From the NCBI GenBank assembly GCA_942492065.1, contig CALODV010000013.1, forward strand, positions 806,001-870,000: a stretch of DNA of 64,000 bases. Reading direction: 5' to 3'. Positions within the stretch are counted from its first letter, which is position 1. The number at the start of each line of letters is the position of its first letter. Positions 36,784-45,572 of the stretch are shown here, in pieces. A program made the position numbers and the translations under genes. The notes under the pieces were generated by a model. It made no database searches. It saw nothing but the letters and a program-made list of their open reading frames with translations, and was not told the DNA's origin. This DNA comes from G963665815 sp942492065 (GTDB taxonomy: Bacteria; Cloacimonadota; Cloacimonadia; Cloacimonadales; JAIOQZ01).

Positions 36784-37017
36784 ATGAAGCAAAAGATACT
36801 CGTAATTGTAAATATACTAATGTTTCTGATTTTCATTTCCACTGTTGTCAGTGCATTAATTTACAGATTCATCCCCAGCCCTCTTCAGGGAAGTGAGATT
36901 ATGAGCAGCATCCACGGAATTTCAGGATTATCATTTTCCGGGCTTGCCTTAATCCATATAATACTGAACTGGACCTGGATAAAAGTTAAAATTCTTAGAC
37001 AAACCAAGAGATCTTAA
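36784..37017 (+). CDS. DUF4405-like two-helix membrane protein
   Basis: 77 residues with two membrane helices (about 5-26 and 47-68). IHGISGLSFSGLALIHIILNWTWIK carries two conserved His on consecutive helical faces, the pattern of DUF4405 proteins that resemble cytochrome b561-type haem-binding helices. At only two helices it is shorter than a full cytochrome b. AAGGATAACT precedes the ATG. Possibly co-transcribed with the next small exported protein, 120 bases on. Confidence 0.7.
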   Translation: MKQKILVIVNILMFLIFISTVVSALIYRFIPSPLQGSEIMSSIHGISGLSFSGLALIHIILNWTWIKVKILRQTKRS

Positions 37018-37140
37018 ACCGATTAAATAGTTTTGAAGATGCGATTCACTATTCCCTAAACAGAATAAACTCATTTTTCTTGAGATATTCTGTATTAAGT
37101 GATTACATTGAACAAAACTCTGAATATTAAGGGAGTTAAT

Positions 37141-37476
37141 ATGAAAAAAATCATTATTGCCATTTCACTTCTTATCATTGCCCTATCTGTCTATGCTCAT
37201 CCGGCATCCGATGTTAATGCTGAGTTTGACATGGAGACGAAAATCCTGACTGTTTCTTTTGAGCACAAAGTATCTAATGCCTCAAAACATTTTATATCTG
37301 AGGTAAAAGTTTATCGTAACGAAGAAGAAATCATCATTCAGAAGATTTCCATGCAGGAAACTGCCGAAGGTGGAAAAGTCCAGTATAAAATCCCTGATGC
37401 TGTTTCCGGAGATAAATTAAACATCTATACTGTCTGTAATAAATTCGGGAAAAAATCACTGGAATTGACGATATAA
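37141..37476 (+). CDS. Small periplasmic immunoglobulin-like protein
   Basis: 111 residues from ATG at 37141 (GGGAG six bases upstream). A signal peptide ends at VYAHP. The mature part has beta strands with a HKVSNASKHFISEVKVYRNEEEI segment and a final DKLNIYTVCNKFGKKSLEL, suggesting an Ig-like or superoxide-reductase-like fold without a full set of metal ligands. Function unknown. The following hairpin acts as terminator. Confidence 0.65.
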   Translation: MKKIIIAISLLIIALSVYAHPASDVNAEFDMETKILTVSFEHKVSNASKHFISEVKVYRNEEEIIIQKISMQETAEGGKVQYKIPDAVSGDKLNIYTVCNKFGKKSLELTI

Positions 37477-37502
37477 AGTTTACTGTCTAGGCTAAGTATA
37501 GT

Positions 37503-37528
37503 AAAAAACGCTGGAAACAGCGTTTTTT
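37503..37528. terminator. Bidirectional terminator
   Basis: AAAAAACGCTG / CAGCGTTTTTT, nearly perfect, between the convergent small periplasmic protein gene and the mrr-associated gene. It can serve both strands. Confidence 0.9.
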
Positions 37529-37531
37529 TAT

Positions 37532-38551
37532 TTAGTAGAATAAATTGAGTTTGGGACTATAACTCCATTTCCACTCTCTCCATAAATTATCATCAGTATT
37601 ATTATAATAGTCTACAATATTCGATCTATGTGGAATTGAATCAAAGTAATTCTTTGAAATATACCAATTTGTGAAGTATTGTAAGATTATATTTGATACA
37701 ATAAGTTTCTGTATACTAGCGTCCTCTGATACAATTTGATCTATAAAGCCTTTCATTAGGGCTTTATCAGCCTTGAAATAACTTATTAAAACATTTATTG
37801 ATTCATGTTGGGGTAAGACACTCATGAAAATAGGTTTTAATGTAACATTGGGATTTGAATAATCATTGATCATTCTATAAGTAAGATCGAACACGGGGTT
37901 AACTAAAGAGGTACCAACAATCTTATATTGTTTATCGAACTCAATATTAACAGTTTTCAATGTGTTAAATCTTTGGTTGTCAATATCAAATTTCATTTTT
38001 TCAAGAAGATCTCTTTTCTCATTCACTTCAATTTGCAACTCAGCAATATTGATTAAGTAATTCTGTTCAATTTTTTTAATTTGATCGTCATTAAGATGTT
38101 CAAAGTTATTAATAAAACTTAAGTTACCTTTATTCATTCTATCAATTATCAGATAGGAAAAATTCAACTTATGAGTTTTAAAGTATAGAAACCATGCAAG
38201 AGCTCTAAATGCAAAAAAAAATTCTTGCTCTTTATTTCCATCCTTATAATCTGAGTTCTCAATAGGAGTAAAAATTTCTAAATCATGCTTTTTACAAAAA
38301 CCCGTAAAGGTTGAAGCCTGCTTTCTTCCAACCTCTCTTGGTTTTCTATTTAATTGTAAATCGTAATCTGCATGATTAAAAGTTAATATTGTGTCATTAT
38401 TTTCAATTAATCTTGTTAGATATCTATTATTTTGGATTGAATGAGCTTTAATTATTGATTTCGAGCAATTACTGTCGTTTATGAAACACTCTTTAAACAA
38501 AGCCTCTTTCCTGATTTTCTTGAGTTCATTAAAATTGTAAAAATCAATCAT
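37532..38551 (-). CDS. Mrr-associated protein with Cys/His zinc-like motif, unknown family
   Basis: 339 residues, start overlapping the mrr stop by 8 bases, so it was translated with Mrr. The N-terminal 100 residues carry Cys 22, Cys 29, His 37 (IIKAHSIQNNRYLTRLI) and, later, Cys 86 and His 89 in TFTGFCKKHDLEIFTPIE. A C-C-H...C-x2-H set like this suggests a treble-clef/HNH-like zinc fold. The rest (about 105-339) is helical and charged, without recognised domains. Composition is AT-rich, like mrr. I would regard it as a candidate partner or effector of the restriction locus. No function is established. Confidence 0.7.
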   Translation of the reverse strand: MIDFYNFNELKKIRKEALFKECFINDSNCSKSIIKAHSIQNNRYLTRLIENNDTILTFNHADYDLQLNRKPREVGRKQASTFTGFCKKHDLEIFTPIENSDYKDGNKEQEFFFAFRALAWFLYFKTHKLNFSYLIIDRMNKGNLSFINNFEHLNDDQIKKIEQNYLINIAELQIEVNEKRDLLEKMKFDIDNQRFNTLKTVNIEFDKQYKIVGTSLVNPVFDLTYRMINDYSNPNVTLKPIFMSVLPQHESINVLISYFKADKALMKGFIDQIVSEDASIQKLIVSNIILQYFTNWYISKNYFDSIPHRSNIVDYYNNTDDNLWREWKWSYSPKLNLFY

Positions 38552-38983
38552 CTTTCATCTGATCCCAGAAATCGCTATCTAATTTCTTAATTTTCAAAAT
38601 CTTTTCAGTCTGCATTCCAAGATCATACTCATAAATGTATTTAGCTAATTTTCTTCCGTCTATAAGTACAACATGGATTGAGGAGTCCAGGCTTTCAACA
38701 TATTCTATTGCTGTTGAAGAAAACTTAGATGTAGTAATGAACACTCCCTTGTTAGACTTAGCAGGAGCTAATGCTCCGACAAATTTCTGTATTTCATCTC
38801 TTCTTACTGAAATGTTCTCAGAATACCTTTTAGCCTGTAAATATATGCTTCCAAAACCAAGAACATCTTCTTTAATTATTCCATCAATACCTTTGTCATT
38901 CGTATAACTGGTAGTTGTACCTGAGTCCCTGATTCCTCCTCCATATCCCATTTTTTGCATTAAATTTACAACAAGGTTTGAGC

Positions 38984-39814
38984 CTACCCCATATTCTGTA
39001 CCATGTCTAAGTTTAGTAAGTTCGAGTTATTCTGTTTGATTCCATTTTCATAAGTCAAGAGATATTCTTTGGGAGACATCATATTAAGAGAACTATGAGG
39101 TCTTTCGTTGTTATAACTTTCTCTCCATTCATTTATTACATTTCTTGCATGATTTAGATTTAGAAATTCCGATTGATTAAGACATTCATTTCTGAACTTA
39201 CCATTTAAACTTTCCACAAAAGCATTTTTCTGTGGTTCTCCCGGAGGGATGAAGCACAGTTTTACATTATGTTTTAGTGAAAATTCAGACATTGCTTTGG
39301 ATCTGAATTCAGGTCCATTGTCACAGACTATATTTTCCGGTAAATTACGATATTCTTTCAAATTACTTAGTTCTCTATTTAATCTGGATCCTGTAATTGA
39401 AGTATCAACAATTTGAAGTACAAGTTCTCTTGAAAAATCATCCATTATATTGAAAATCCTGAAAGGACGTCCCTTTACTGTTCTATCTCCTACAAAATCC
39501 ATTGACCAACGTTGAGTTGGATACTCGGCAGGAGGTAATGATTCTGATCTATACAAGCGTTTCTTGCGTGGTCGTTTAGGTATTTGCAGATTGTTCTGTC
39601 TGTAAATACGTTCTATACGCTTATGGTTTACATTGCCCAGTTCTCTTCTTAATAGAACTGTTAATCTGGGCAAACCATAAGCGACATGCTTCAGAGCAAG
39701 CTCCTTCAGTTTAGATAAAATTACTCTGTCAGATGTCTTATCTACAGGTTTATATCTGAACGAACTCCTATGAAAATTTGTTATACGGCAAGATCGTCTT
39801 TCACTCATTCCCAT
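38984..39814 (-). CDS. IS3-family transposase OrfB (rve integrase domain)
   Basis: 276 residues from the first ATG, but the frame is open upstream to the slippery site near 39865, and the functional product is expected as an OrfAB fusion by -1 frameshift. HTH_21-like N-terminus (SERRSCRITNFHRSSFRYKP), then the DDE integrase core: WSMDFVGD (first Asp), VCDNGPEFRSKAM (second Asp) and KNAFVESLNGKFRNECLNQ (Glu). HARNVINEWRESYNNERPHSSLN is the family signature. Catalytic triad intact. Its stop codon lies within the left terminal repeat. Confidence 0.95.
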   Translation of the reverse strand: MGMSERRSCRITNFHRSSFRYKPVDKTSDRVILSKLKELALKHVAYGLPRLTVLLRRELGNVNHKRIERIYRQNNLQIPKRPRKKRLYRSESLPPAEYPTQRWSMDFVGDRTVKGRPFRIFNIMDDFSRELVLQIVDTSITGSRLNRELSNLKEYRNLPENIVCDNGPEFRSKAMSEFSLKHNVKLCFIPPGEPQKNAFVESLNGKFRNECLNQSEFLNLNHARNVINEWRESYNNERPHSSLNMMSPKEYLLTYENGIKQNNSNLLNLDMVQNMG

Positions 39815-39855
39815 CTCTTTAAACTCCCTGACAACTTCTTTACGTTGACAGGGCT

Positions 39856-40119
39856 TTAGAAGTTTTTTGACAGTACTATCTTTAATGCATCGACTTCAAG
39901 ATCACGTTCTGCTAAAAGACGCTTTAACCTTCTGTTCTCATCTTCAAGAGACTTTAACCTTTTAGTATCAGTTACTTCCATTCCACCGTATTTGCTCTTC
40001 CACTTATAAAATGTCTGCTCGCAAATCTGGTGCTCTCGTATAAGATCTTTTACTTTTCTGCCAGCTTCATGCTCTTTGAGTACTCTTATTTTCTGTTCTT
40101 CTGTAAATCTTTTTCGCAT
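39856..40119 (-). CDS. IS3-family transposase OrfA (HTH)
   Basis: 87 residues. Begins MRKRFTEEQKIRVLKEHEAGRKV, the helix-turn-helix of OrfA proteins (ICEQTFYKWKSKYGG as recognition helix), followed by a leucine-zipper-like helix (RLKSLEDENRRLKRLLAERDLE). It ends in ALKIVLSKNF and a stop, just after the slippery heptamer. It binds the IS ends and moderates transposition. OrfB lies in the -1 frame. Confidence 0.95.
   Translation of the reverse strand: MRKRFTEEQKIRVLKEHEAGRKVKDLIREHQICEQTFYKWKSKYGGMEVTDTKRLKSLEDENRRLKRLLAERDLEVDALKIVLSKNF
39862..39868 (-). other. Programmed -1 ribosomal frameshift site of the IS
   Basis: The minus strand reads A-AAA-AAC in the OrfA zero frame, the canonical slippery heptamer of IS3 elements, four bases before the OrfA stop. 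Shifting back one base continues as KKLLKPCQRKEVV into OrfB without interruption. Confidence 0.85.
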
Positions 40120-40826
40120 CCTTTACTCCTTTGCAAATATTATAAATCATTGCTTTTATATGTCAAAGAATACTAAACTTCAGAATGGTTCAAGTTTAGG
40201 GGGAAAGGTCAGGTTCTCAAAATCTCTGGGAGTCTTAGATAGTATTGTCTTAATTATTTCATTGTAAATAATATCGGTAATTTTGTTGTAATGTTCATAT
40301 AAAGATTCTTCAGGTGTTAACTCTTCATTATTTGGTGTATCAGTATTTTCCTCACTTACTTTGATTACTGGATTCCTTTTCTTTATCTCACTTTTTACAA
40401 AATCCTTTATGCCATCGGGATTACTGAGCATTTTGATACCGCTTTCAGTTATCTTGTTTAATCCTCTTTGAGGTTTCTCGGTTAATCCCGCCATATTCAA
40501 GTAACTTAAAGCCCATTGAATTCTATCCAAGAAGATAGGACCATTACCCGAGTCATACATGATATTTCTTGATTTGTCATCCAAATTGTATCTTTTAGCT
40601 AAAACCTCTTCTAAATCTCTGGCTTTAGAACTCTGTGTTTTTTTTAATTCATTTAAAATTGGTAAAAACATTTCGTCAAATCTCGGCAACCTCATATCTA
40701 CTCCTATTACTGATTTATTAATCACTTATATGTTATTCATACAGAATTATTCTGTCAAGTATATTTATGCCCCAATGTCTGTATATTACTACCGTATTAA
40801 ACTAAATTACCAACTACAGGCTTTTC

Positions 40827-41852
40827 TTATTTCTCCTCTTCAAAATTGACAGGAACCGAGAATGTATCGTATTGTTTGCTGCTATCAACCGGGTTCTCCT
40901 TATAAGCCGTGAAAATGATCTTAGGGAACGCTTTAGTAAAATCGGGATAAAGTGATCCTAATTTATCTGCCAGCAGTCGGGCTTCTGCTGTAAGGTTTTC
41001 CTTGTTGAACTCTATATTACTGATGTAGATTATCTGAGGCAGATAAGATTGATTTGTTTCGTAGGTTTCTATTCCGAGAACAACAATCCTTTTATCATTC
41101 ACTACCCATAAATTGAATTCATGGATATATTCAGGTGTGATTACCAGTTCTTCATAAGCAGCCTGATAGTCCATGACCTTGTTGGTAATGGCAATATTAC
41201 CATAGTTTCCTGTTTTAAACGCAAAAGCATAGGCAAATGCCGTAGGAATAGAGTAGTTTTTTTTCAGTCCCCACCCCATTGCTTTAGAAGCAAAGAATTC
41301 AGCGTTCTTTCCATCAAACTCAGATATGTTGAATACCATATTCAGGACTTTGTATGTGTTCTCCTCTTTACCAAGGTACATCGTCAGATATCTGCCTATA
41401 TTGTTCTTTTTGAACTCAAACACAAGTATTGCCTGATGGGAAACATAGGGATGAAGATAAAATTCAAGATAATGTCCGGTATCAATAAAGGGGGTTCCAC
41501 CGAAAGTACGTATATGTGTTGTCGGTACATCGTAGCATTCTGACAACTTTCCTTCCACAAAAGTCATCTTATGGTATGGCACAGCAACAGACTGAAAAGA
41601 CTCTTTGTATTTCAGGAATTCAGCTTCAGGTGTTCCGGTTTGAAACATGGTATGCGACTTATCCCAAAACTGCTTCAGATTGCCTTTTGCAATCAGATCG
41701 ATAGATATACCGGCAGGGATCAACAGTGAATCTCTTTCACTTCTACCTAAGTCATCCCAGTTAAACACTGAATGATTGATTTCTTTAGCTGATAGACTGT
41801 TAAACATAAGAATAGCTGAGAACAGGAATACTATAATTGTACTTGTATTCAT
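40827..41852 (-). CDS. Exported protein of unknown function
   Basis: 341 residues. A signal peptide (MNTSTIIVFLFSAILMFNSLSA) precedes the mature chain. An early helical part (AGISIDLIAKGNLKQFWDKSHTMFQTG) is vaguely like DUF3887-type domains, and the remainder is mixed alpha/beta. No lipobox or catalytic motif. CGAGG upstream of ATG. Lies upstream of mrr on the same strand, with its own context unclear. Confidence 0.65.
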   Translation of the reverse strand: MNTSTIIVFLFSAILMFNSLSAKEINHSVFNWDDLGRSERDSLLIPAGISIDLIAKGNLKQFWDKSHTMFQTGTPEAEFLKYKESFQSVAVPYHKMTFVEGKLSECYDVPTTHIRTFGGTPFIDTGHYLEFYLHPYVSHQAILVFEFKKNNIGRYLTMYLGKEENTYKVLNMVFNISEFDGKNAEFFASKAMGWGLKKNYSIPTAFAYAFAFKTGNYGNIAITNKVMDYQAAYEELVITPEYIHEFNLWVVNDKRIVVLGIETYETNQSYLPQIIYISNIEFNKENLTAEARLLADKLGSLYPDFTKAFPKIIFTAYKENPVDSSKQYDTFSVPVNFEEEK

Positions 41853-41912
41853 TTGATACCTCGTTGAATTATTTCACACTTAAATCAATTGACTAATATG
41901 TTAAAAGTCAAT

Positions 41913-41941
41913 AAAAAAAGCCTGCTGAAATATCAACAGGC
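41913..41941 (-). terminator. Terminator of the LPP20-like lipoprotein gene
   Basis: On the minus strand GCCTGTTGA, short loop, TCAGCAGGC and seven T, some 20 bases after the stop. Confidence 0.85.
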
Positions 41942-41963
41942 GGTATAGTTTAAGAAAATTTTG

Positions 41964-42512
41964 TTATTTGTTAAGTTCTTCGTCGAGTTCCTTAAAACCT
42001 TGAGAAGCTTTAAACTGATTATAAAGAGCTTCTTCCTGTTTGATCTGGTTCATCATTTTTCTGTCTACTTCATCACGTGGTACAGCGAGTCTGACGAAAG
42101 TTACGTATCTTCCCTGTTCGTTTGTGAAAACTTGCTTTTTAACAACTTTTGATCCACGGAATTCGGCATTGGAAACAACCTTCACTACGTTTGATGTAAG
42201 AGCAGTTACCTGAGGATTATCAACCCCTGCTTCTTCCATAAAATCTTTAATCATACCTTTAACATGAACTTGAACATAGTTTGCAGCTTTCTGCTGAGCC
42301 ATTGCATAAGCAGAATTATAAGAAGCATTCTGTGTCATTTTTGTCGCTGTTCCATAAACAAAAATATTCTCTTCATCACCTTCAACATCGTACCAGTCCG
42401 GTTGAAATACTTCTTTCATACCTGCAGGTTTCTTTGGTTTCGGATTACTTCCACAGCCCACAAGCACAAATGCCAGAAGACTGATAATCATTGCTATTTT
42501 AATAAATTTCAT
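41964..42512 (-). CDS. LPP20-family-like lipoprotein
   Basis: 182 residues. Lipobox FVLVGC followed by a Pro/Lys-rich spacer (SNPKPKKP). The mature part has the LPP20 pattern: PDWYDVEGDEENIFVYGTATKM, a long helix rich in Ala and Gln (SAYAMAQQKAANYVQVHVKG), and a YVTFVRLAVPRDEVDRKM strand-helix. Such proteins are periplasmic or outer-membrane-associated, often near cell-envelope stress or flagellar assembly genes. Function unclear. AAGGAG before the ATG and a good terminator. Confidence 0.75.
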   Translation of the reverse strand: MKFIKIAMIISLLAFVLVGCGSNPKPKKPAGMKEVFQPDWYDVEGDEENIFVYGTATKMTQNASYNSAYAMAQQKAANYVQVHVKGMIKDFMEEAGVDNPQVTALTSNVVKVVSNAEFRGSKVVKKQVFTNEQGRYVTFVRLAVPRDEVDRKMMNQIKQEEALYNQFKASQGFKELDEELNK

Positions 42513-42711
42513 ATAGCTCTCCTTTTAATGGAAATTCTTTTCTTTATGATTCTTAACGTACAATACCAATAAATGTTTCATCAATTCAGTCTTGTCAAGA
42601 TAAAGTTAAGATGCAGGGCAGGAAAAGTATTTTCAATCAGCAATAATATCAAACCCCCATTGTTATCAAAACAGACTCTTACTCGATAGAATAGCCCTTA
42701 AGTTAAAAACA

Positions 42712-42740
42712 TTGACAATTATATAATGTATTTACGATGT
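42712..42740 (+). promoter_or_regulatory. Possible promoter of the tandem lipoprotein genes
   Basis: TTGACA at 42712 with a weak TACGAT 15 bases later, ahead of the ATG at 42765. Pattern match only. Confidence 0.3.
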
Positions 42741-42764
42741 AGCATATAAAATTTTGGAGGATTT

Positions 42765-43517
42765 ATGAGGAAATTATTTATCATTGTTTTTGCATCTGCA
42801 CTAATGATTATTGGATGTGACGATAAATCAAGCAGCTCGATTACAAAAATCAGTGACAGTTCTAATGATTACGGGGCTTTGATTTTTACGGACACTTTTA
42901 ACAGAAAAGGCATTATTGTAGGAAGTATTAATGAAACTAAGCCTATCAGTTCAGTTTCAGTTACAGTAAATGATTTTCCCATAGAAATGAATTATGAGGC
43001 TTCGTTTGCAGGTTATCTTGGAATGTTTTACGCCTTAGAGGGAGAAACTATTGATATTGCCGTAAGTATCAATGGAAAGGAAATGATTAACACCGATATT
43101 GAGTTGATTTATGATCTGGATGAATTTGAATGTACTGACAGTTTTCATTTAAATTCAACACTTCCATTTAGATGGGTCAGAGTCAATGATGTGAATCAAC
43201 AGTATTTTGAGACGGAAAAAACATGGACAGTAATAGGTGCAGAAGCTTCTGAATATCAAAACAAATGCACTTTATTGAAGAAAGGTCAACGTACATACAA
43301 AAATAATATATCCTGGATGGGAAGTGGAGAGAATGAATACATATCCATTGATTTCACAATTCATTCTATGAACTATAAGAAGAAAAATGGATTAATTCTG
43401 GCTTCGTTTGAAGTGATGACAGTCAGCTTTAATAATTTTAGAGGTATAACTCAAAGTGAACACTCACAGGAATCCAGATTCACTAATTTCAAAAAAATAA
43501 TTAATTTTATGGAGTAG
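42765..43517 (+). CDS. Lipoprotein, tandem paralogue 1
   Basis: 250 residues; signal peptide ending in the lipobox ALMIIGC. Residues about 35-250 are predicted beta-rich (SSVSVTVNDFPIEMNYEASFAG, FEVMTVSFNNFRGITQSE). It resembles the next gene in the LMIIGCD lipobox and the MNYKKKNGLILASFE block near the C-terminus. GGAGG before the ATG. No recognised family. Confidence 0.7.
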   Translation: MRKLFIIVFASALMIIGCDDKSSSSITKISDSSNDYGALIFTDTFNRKGIIVGSINETKPISSVSVTVNDFPIEMNYEASFAGYLGMFYALEGETIDIAVSINGKEMINTDIELIYDLDEFECTDSFHLNSTLPFRWVRVNDVNQQYFETEKTWTVIGAEASEYQNKCTLLKKGQRTYKNNISWMGSGENEYISIDFTIHSMNYKKKNGLILASFEVMTVSFNNFRGITQSEHSQESRFTNFKKIINFME

Positions 43518-43519
43518 AT

Positions 43520-44299
43520 ATGAAAAGCGTAGCTATTTTACTTTTCATAGCGGTACTAATGATTATTGGATGTGACCACAGAAATGGTGCAAGTCCAGGA
43601 GACAACGTGACCGGCTTAGATGATTTCCCTGAACTGAATATGGTTCTCATCACCGGAAATCCCGTAGCTGATTATTTTTACCATGTCTATGTATATAATC
43701 AGGAAAACTCCCTGAAATATTCAGATGTCAGTTTATTCTTGAATAATTCTCCCATAAATTTGACTTATGTTGAAGAAAATGACACATGGGAAGGTGATTT
43801 TAAATTTATCGATATTGATCCCGAAGTCATTGTCAATATCCTGGATACAGAGTGTTTTATAGATAATAAATCCGTATTGTTGAAGTTAGAAATTGTTAAT
43901 GAGATCTGGTATTTTTATGGTCCCGGAGATTTTGATATTGCTAATGGAGCAACCTTTAACTGGGGTAGAACCGGAGATGTTCTTCAGCAATATGTTAAAG
44001 GTGAAAAATCATGGCTGGATGGAAATACTCCTAAGTATAACACTAAAAACAAATTAATCAAGGCTGAAAACAGATCGTTTGATATGCCGGGCAATTGGCT
44101 TGGACCTCCAAAGCCTTATAATGAGTACGCTTTTACTTTATCATGTATGAACTATGATAAACTTAACGGCTTCATGGCTGCTTCAAGTGAAATGAGCATA
44201 ATTACTTATTCTCCCTACTACCGCACCATACAGAGCAAGAAGCTTAGTAGCTCCGAAGTTATGGAAGAATTCAAAAAGATACAGAATAGTCTCAAATAG
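43520..44299 (+). CDS. Lipoprotein, tandem paralogue 2
   Basis: 259 residues; lipobox VLMIIGC. It begins two bases after the previous stop with GGAG overlapping it, so the two are translated together. Shared features: LMIIGCDxR-like start, TFNWGRTGDVLQQYVKGEKSWL (compare FRWVRVNDVNQQYFETEKTW in paralogue 1) and MNYDKLNGFMAASSEMSI. The sequences have diverged widely, so the duplication is old. Function unknown. Confidence 0.7.
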   Translation: MKSVAILLFIAVLMIIGCDHRNGASPGDNVTGLDDFPELNMVLITGNPVADYFYHVYVYNQENSLKYSDVSLFLNNSPINLTYVEENDTWEGDFKFIDIDPEVIVNILDTECFIDNKSVLLKLEIVNEIWYFYGPGDFDIANGATFNWGRTGDVLQQYVKGEKSWLDGNTPKYNTKNKLIKAENRSFDMPGNWLGPPKPYNEYAFTLSCMNYDKLNGFMAASSEMSIITYSPYYRTIQSKKLSSSEVMEEFKKIQNSLK

Positions 44300-44326
44300 C
44301 CTATTTGCAATAGATGATTCAGAAAT

Positions 44327-45568
44327 TTAATTATCTGCTTTTAAAAACCTGATTTCCAATGGATAGATGCGATCTAATATAATTTCATCATGTGAAAAAA
44401 CTCTGTCAGAGTAGATAACATTTGCTTCAGGCAGATTTTTTTTTATAAACTCTGCAAAGTTATCCGCTGAAGGCAGCTCTTTACCTGTTTCACAGGCATC
44501 CAGAAAAATTGTGGAAATTTCTGATACTCCCCTGATATTACTTAGCTCTACATCATCAGTATCAAATATATATTTTTCATAATCAGAAGAATCAATGTTA
44601 TCAGCCTCTTCACTAAGAATTATTCCGCTTCTAAGACCATGACCCGCAATCCACAATAAGTTTATGCTATCCTTCTCATTGAGAATTCGATAAATTTCGT
44701 CCTCAGATTTTACAATTCTGACATAACAATCATATTCATGGCATATTTCTTTGAATAATCTGATACTGGCTTCGGTTTCAAACTCATCATTATAATCATA
44801 TTCTGCGAACAGGATAACGGCATCGGGTTTTTCAGAATCCAACGGATTGATGATCTCATCTAAGCTCAATCCAAGCTGTTGGAAACGGTATACACTTCTG
44901 CCTGAGAAACCGGCTGCAAACAGAATTTGTGCGTAATCCGGTTTACCATCAGCTTCGCAATATCGGGTAAATTCTTCTTCATTAAAGTTGAAATAAGACA
45001 TTTTGGCATAGGATTTAACATCAGGTATACGCTTAGACAGTATCCTCATATACTGGTAAGCTGAAGGACTGATTTTTAGTTTTCGGCACACTTTAAGCAC
45101 CTTATAGACGTTTTTATAGGTGAATCCATTAACAACAAACTCTGTGAATGATTTCTCATCAAAGAGAAAATCTTCATTACTCTTTATTTTCAGTATTTTT
45201 TTTAATCGACGATGCGATCTCTCTTTGATCAGAATTCTGGTAATTTCTGTTCCGGTGAAATCTGTTTTTTCACCACGTATGTTTCTGAATTTAGCTATTT
45301 GTTTCGGTTTCACCTTGTTGAAGATCAGTTTTGCAATATTGTTTCCTGAGAACAGGTATTCTCCCGAATAATTCCGGAATTCTGCCAGTGCTTTAGAGCT
45401 GTGATAAGTTCCACCTGATCTGCGAATTTCCCTGATATCAGATTTTGAGAATCTTCCGGGATATTCTATCGTGAGTTTTTGCATCTCAACATGTTCCGGT
45501 TTGGTTATCATGCAGGAAGTAAGTATAATTAAAGTTGTTAACAGGAGATAGGAAGATATGCTTTTCAT
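44327..45568 (-). CDS. Caspase-like (clan CD) lipoprotein
   Basis: 413 residues. A lipoprotein signal peptide ends in IILTSC (Cys 19). The N-terminal two-thirds is helical with repeated KxLKI-type helices. The C-terminal ~170 residues carry a caspase/CHAT-like dyad: LLWIAGHG (His 310) and STIFLDACETGKE (Cys 359), preceded by DAVILFAEYDYNDE as first strand. It is therefore a predicted clan CD cysteine peptidase or a relative, facing the periplasm or surface. It starts 10 bases after the terminator hairpin of the C25 peptidase gene and has no ribosome site of its own. Substrate unknown. Confidence 0.75.
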   Translation of the reverse strand: MKSISSYLLLTTLIILTSCMITKPEHVEMQKLTIEYPGRFSKSDIREIRRSGGTYHSSKALAEFRNYSGEYLFSGNNIAKLIFNKVKPKQIAKFRNIRGEKTDFTGTEITRILIKERSHRRLKKILKIKSNEDFLFDEKSFTEFVVNGFTYKNVYKVLKVCRKLKISPSAYQYMRILSKRIPDVKSYAKMSYFNFNEEEFTRYCEADGKPDYAQILFAAGFSGRSVYRFQQLGLSLDEIINPLDSEKPDAVILFAEYDYNDEFETEASIRLFKEICHEYDCYVRIVKSEDEIYRILNEKDSINLLWIAGHGLRSGIILSEEADNIDSSDYEKYIFDTDDVELSNIRGVSEISTIFLDACETGKELPSADNFAEFIKKNLPEANVIYSDRVFSHDEIILDRIYPLEIRFLKADN

Positions 45569-45572
45569 AATG

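Larger units (their letters stand above)
38979..40211 (-). mobile_element. Intact IS3-family (IS407-like) insertion sequence, 1233 bp
   Basis: Ends TGAGCCTACCCC (left, 38979) and, inverted, TGACCTTTCCCC (right, 40211). The terminal repeats are imperfect but share TGA, CCCC, ACCAT and AAGTTTAGTA. A 4-bp direct repeat GGTT flanks it (38975-38978 and 40212-40215); four bases is the duplication size of the IS407 group. It carries OrfA and OrfB with a -1 frameshift site. Both frames are open and the duplication is exact, so the insertion is recent. A decayed copy of its left end lies at 18511. Confidence 0.95.
38544..40695 (-). pseudogene. mrr: Type IV restriction endonuclease Mrr, interrupted by an IS3-family element
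   Basis: The N-terminal part runs 40695-40212 and the C-terminal part 38978-38544. Removing the IS and one copy of the 4-bp duplication GGTT restores one frame (TPRDFENLVVNLMQKMG) of 304 residues, the length of E. coli Mrr. The start has GGAG five bases upstream. The N-terminal winged-helix Mrr_N domain covers about 1-95. The nuclease domain holds FENLVVNLMQKMGYG, Asp 192 (GIDGII) and QAK 208-210. The catalytic residues lie in the C-terminal piece. The gene is broken after residue 160; each half is open but neither is likely to restrict methylated DNA. Confidence 0.93.

Noticed and set aside
39856..40725. Mrr N-terminal fragment as a functional regulator of its own
   Set aside because: Its last residues (LTFPPKLEPF) are read from the IS end; the gene is simply interrupted.
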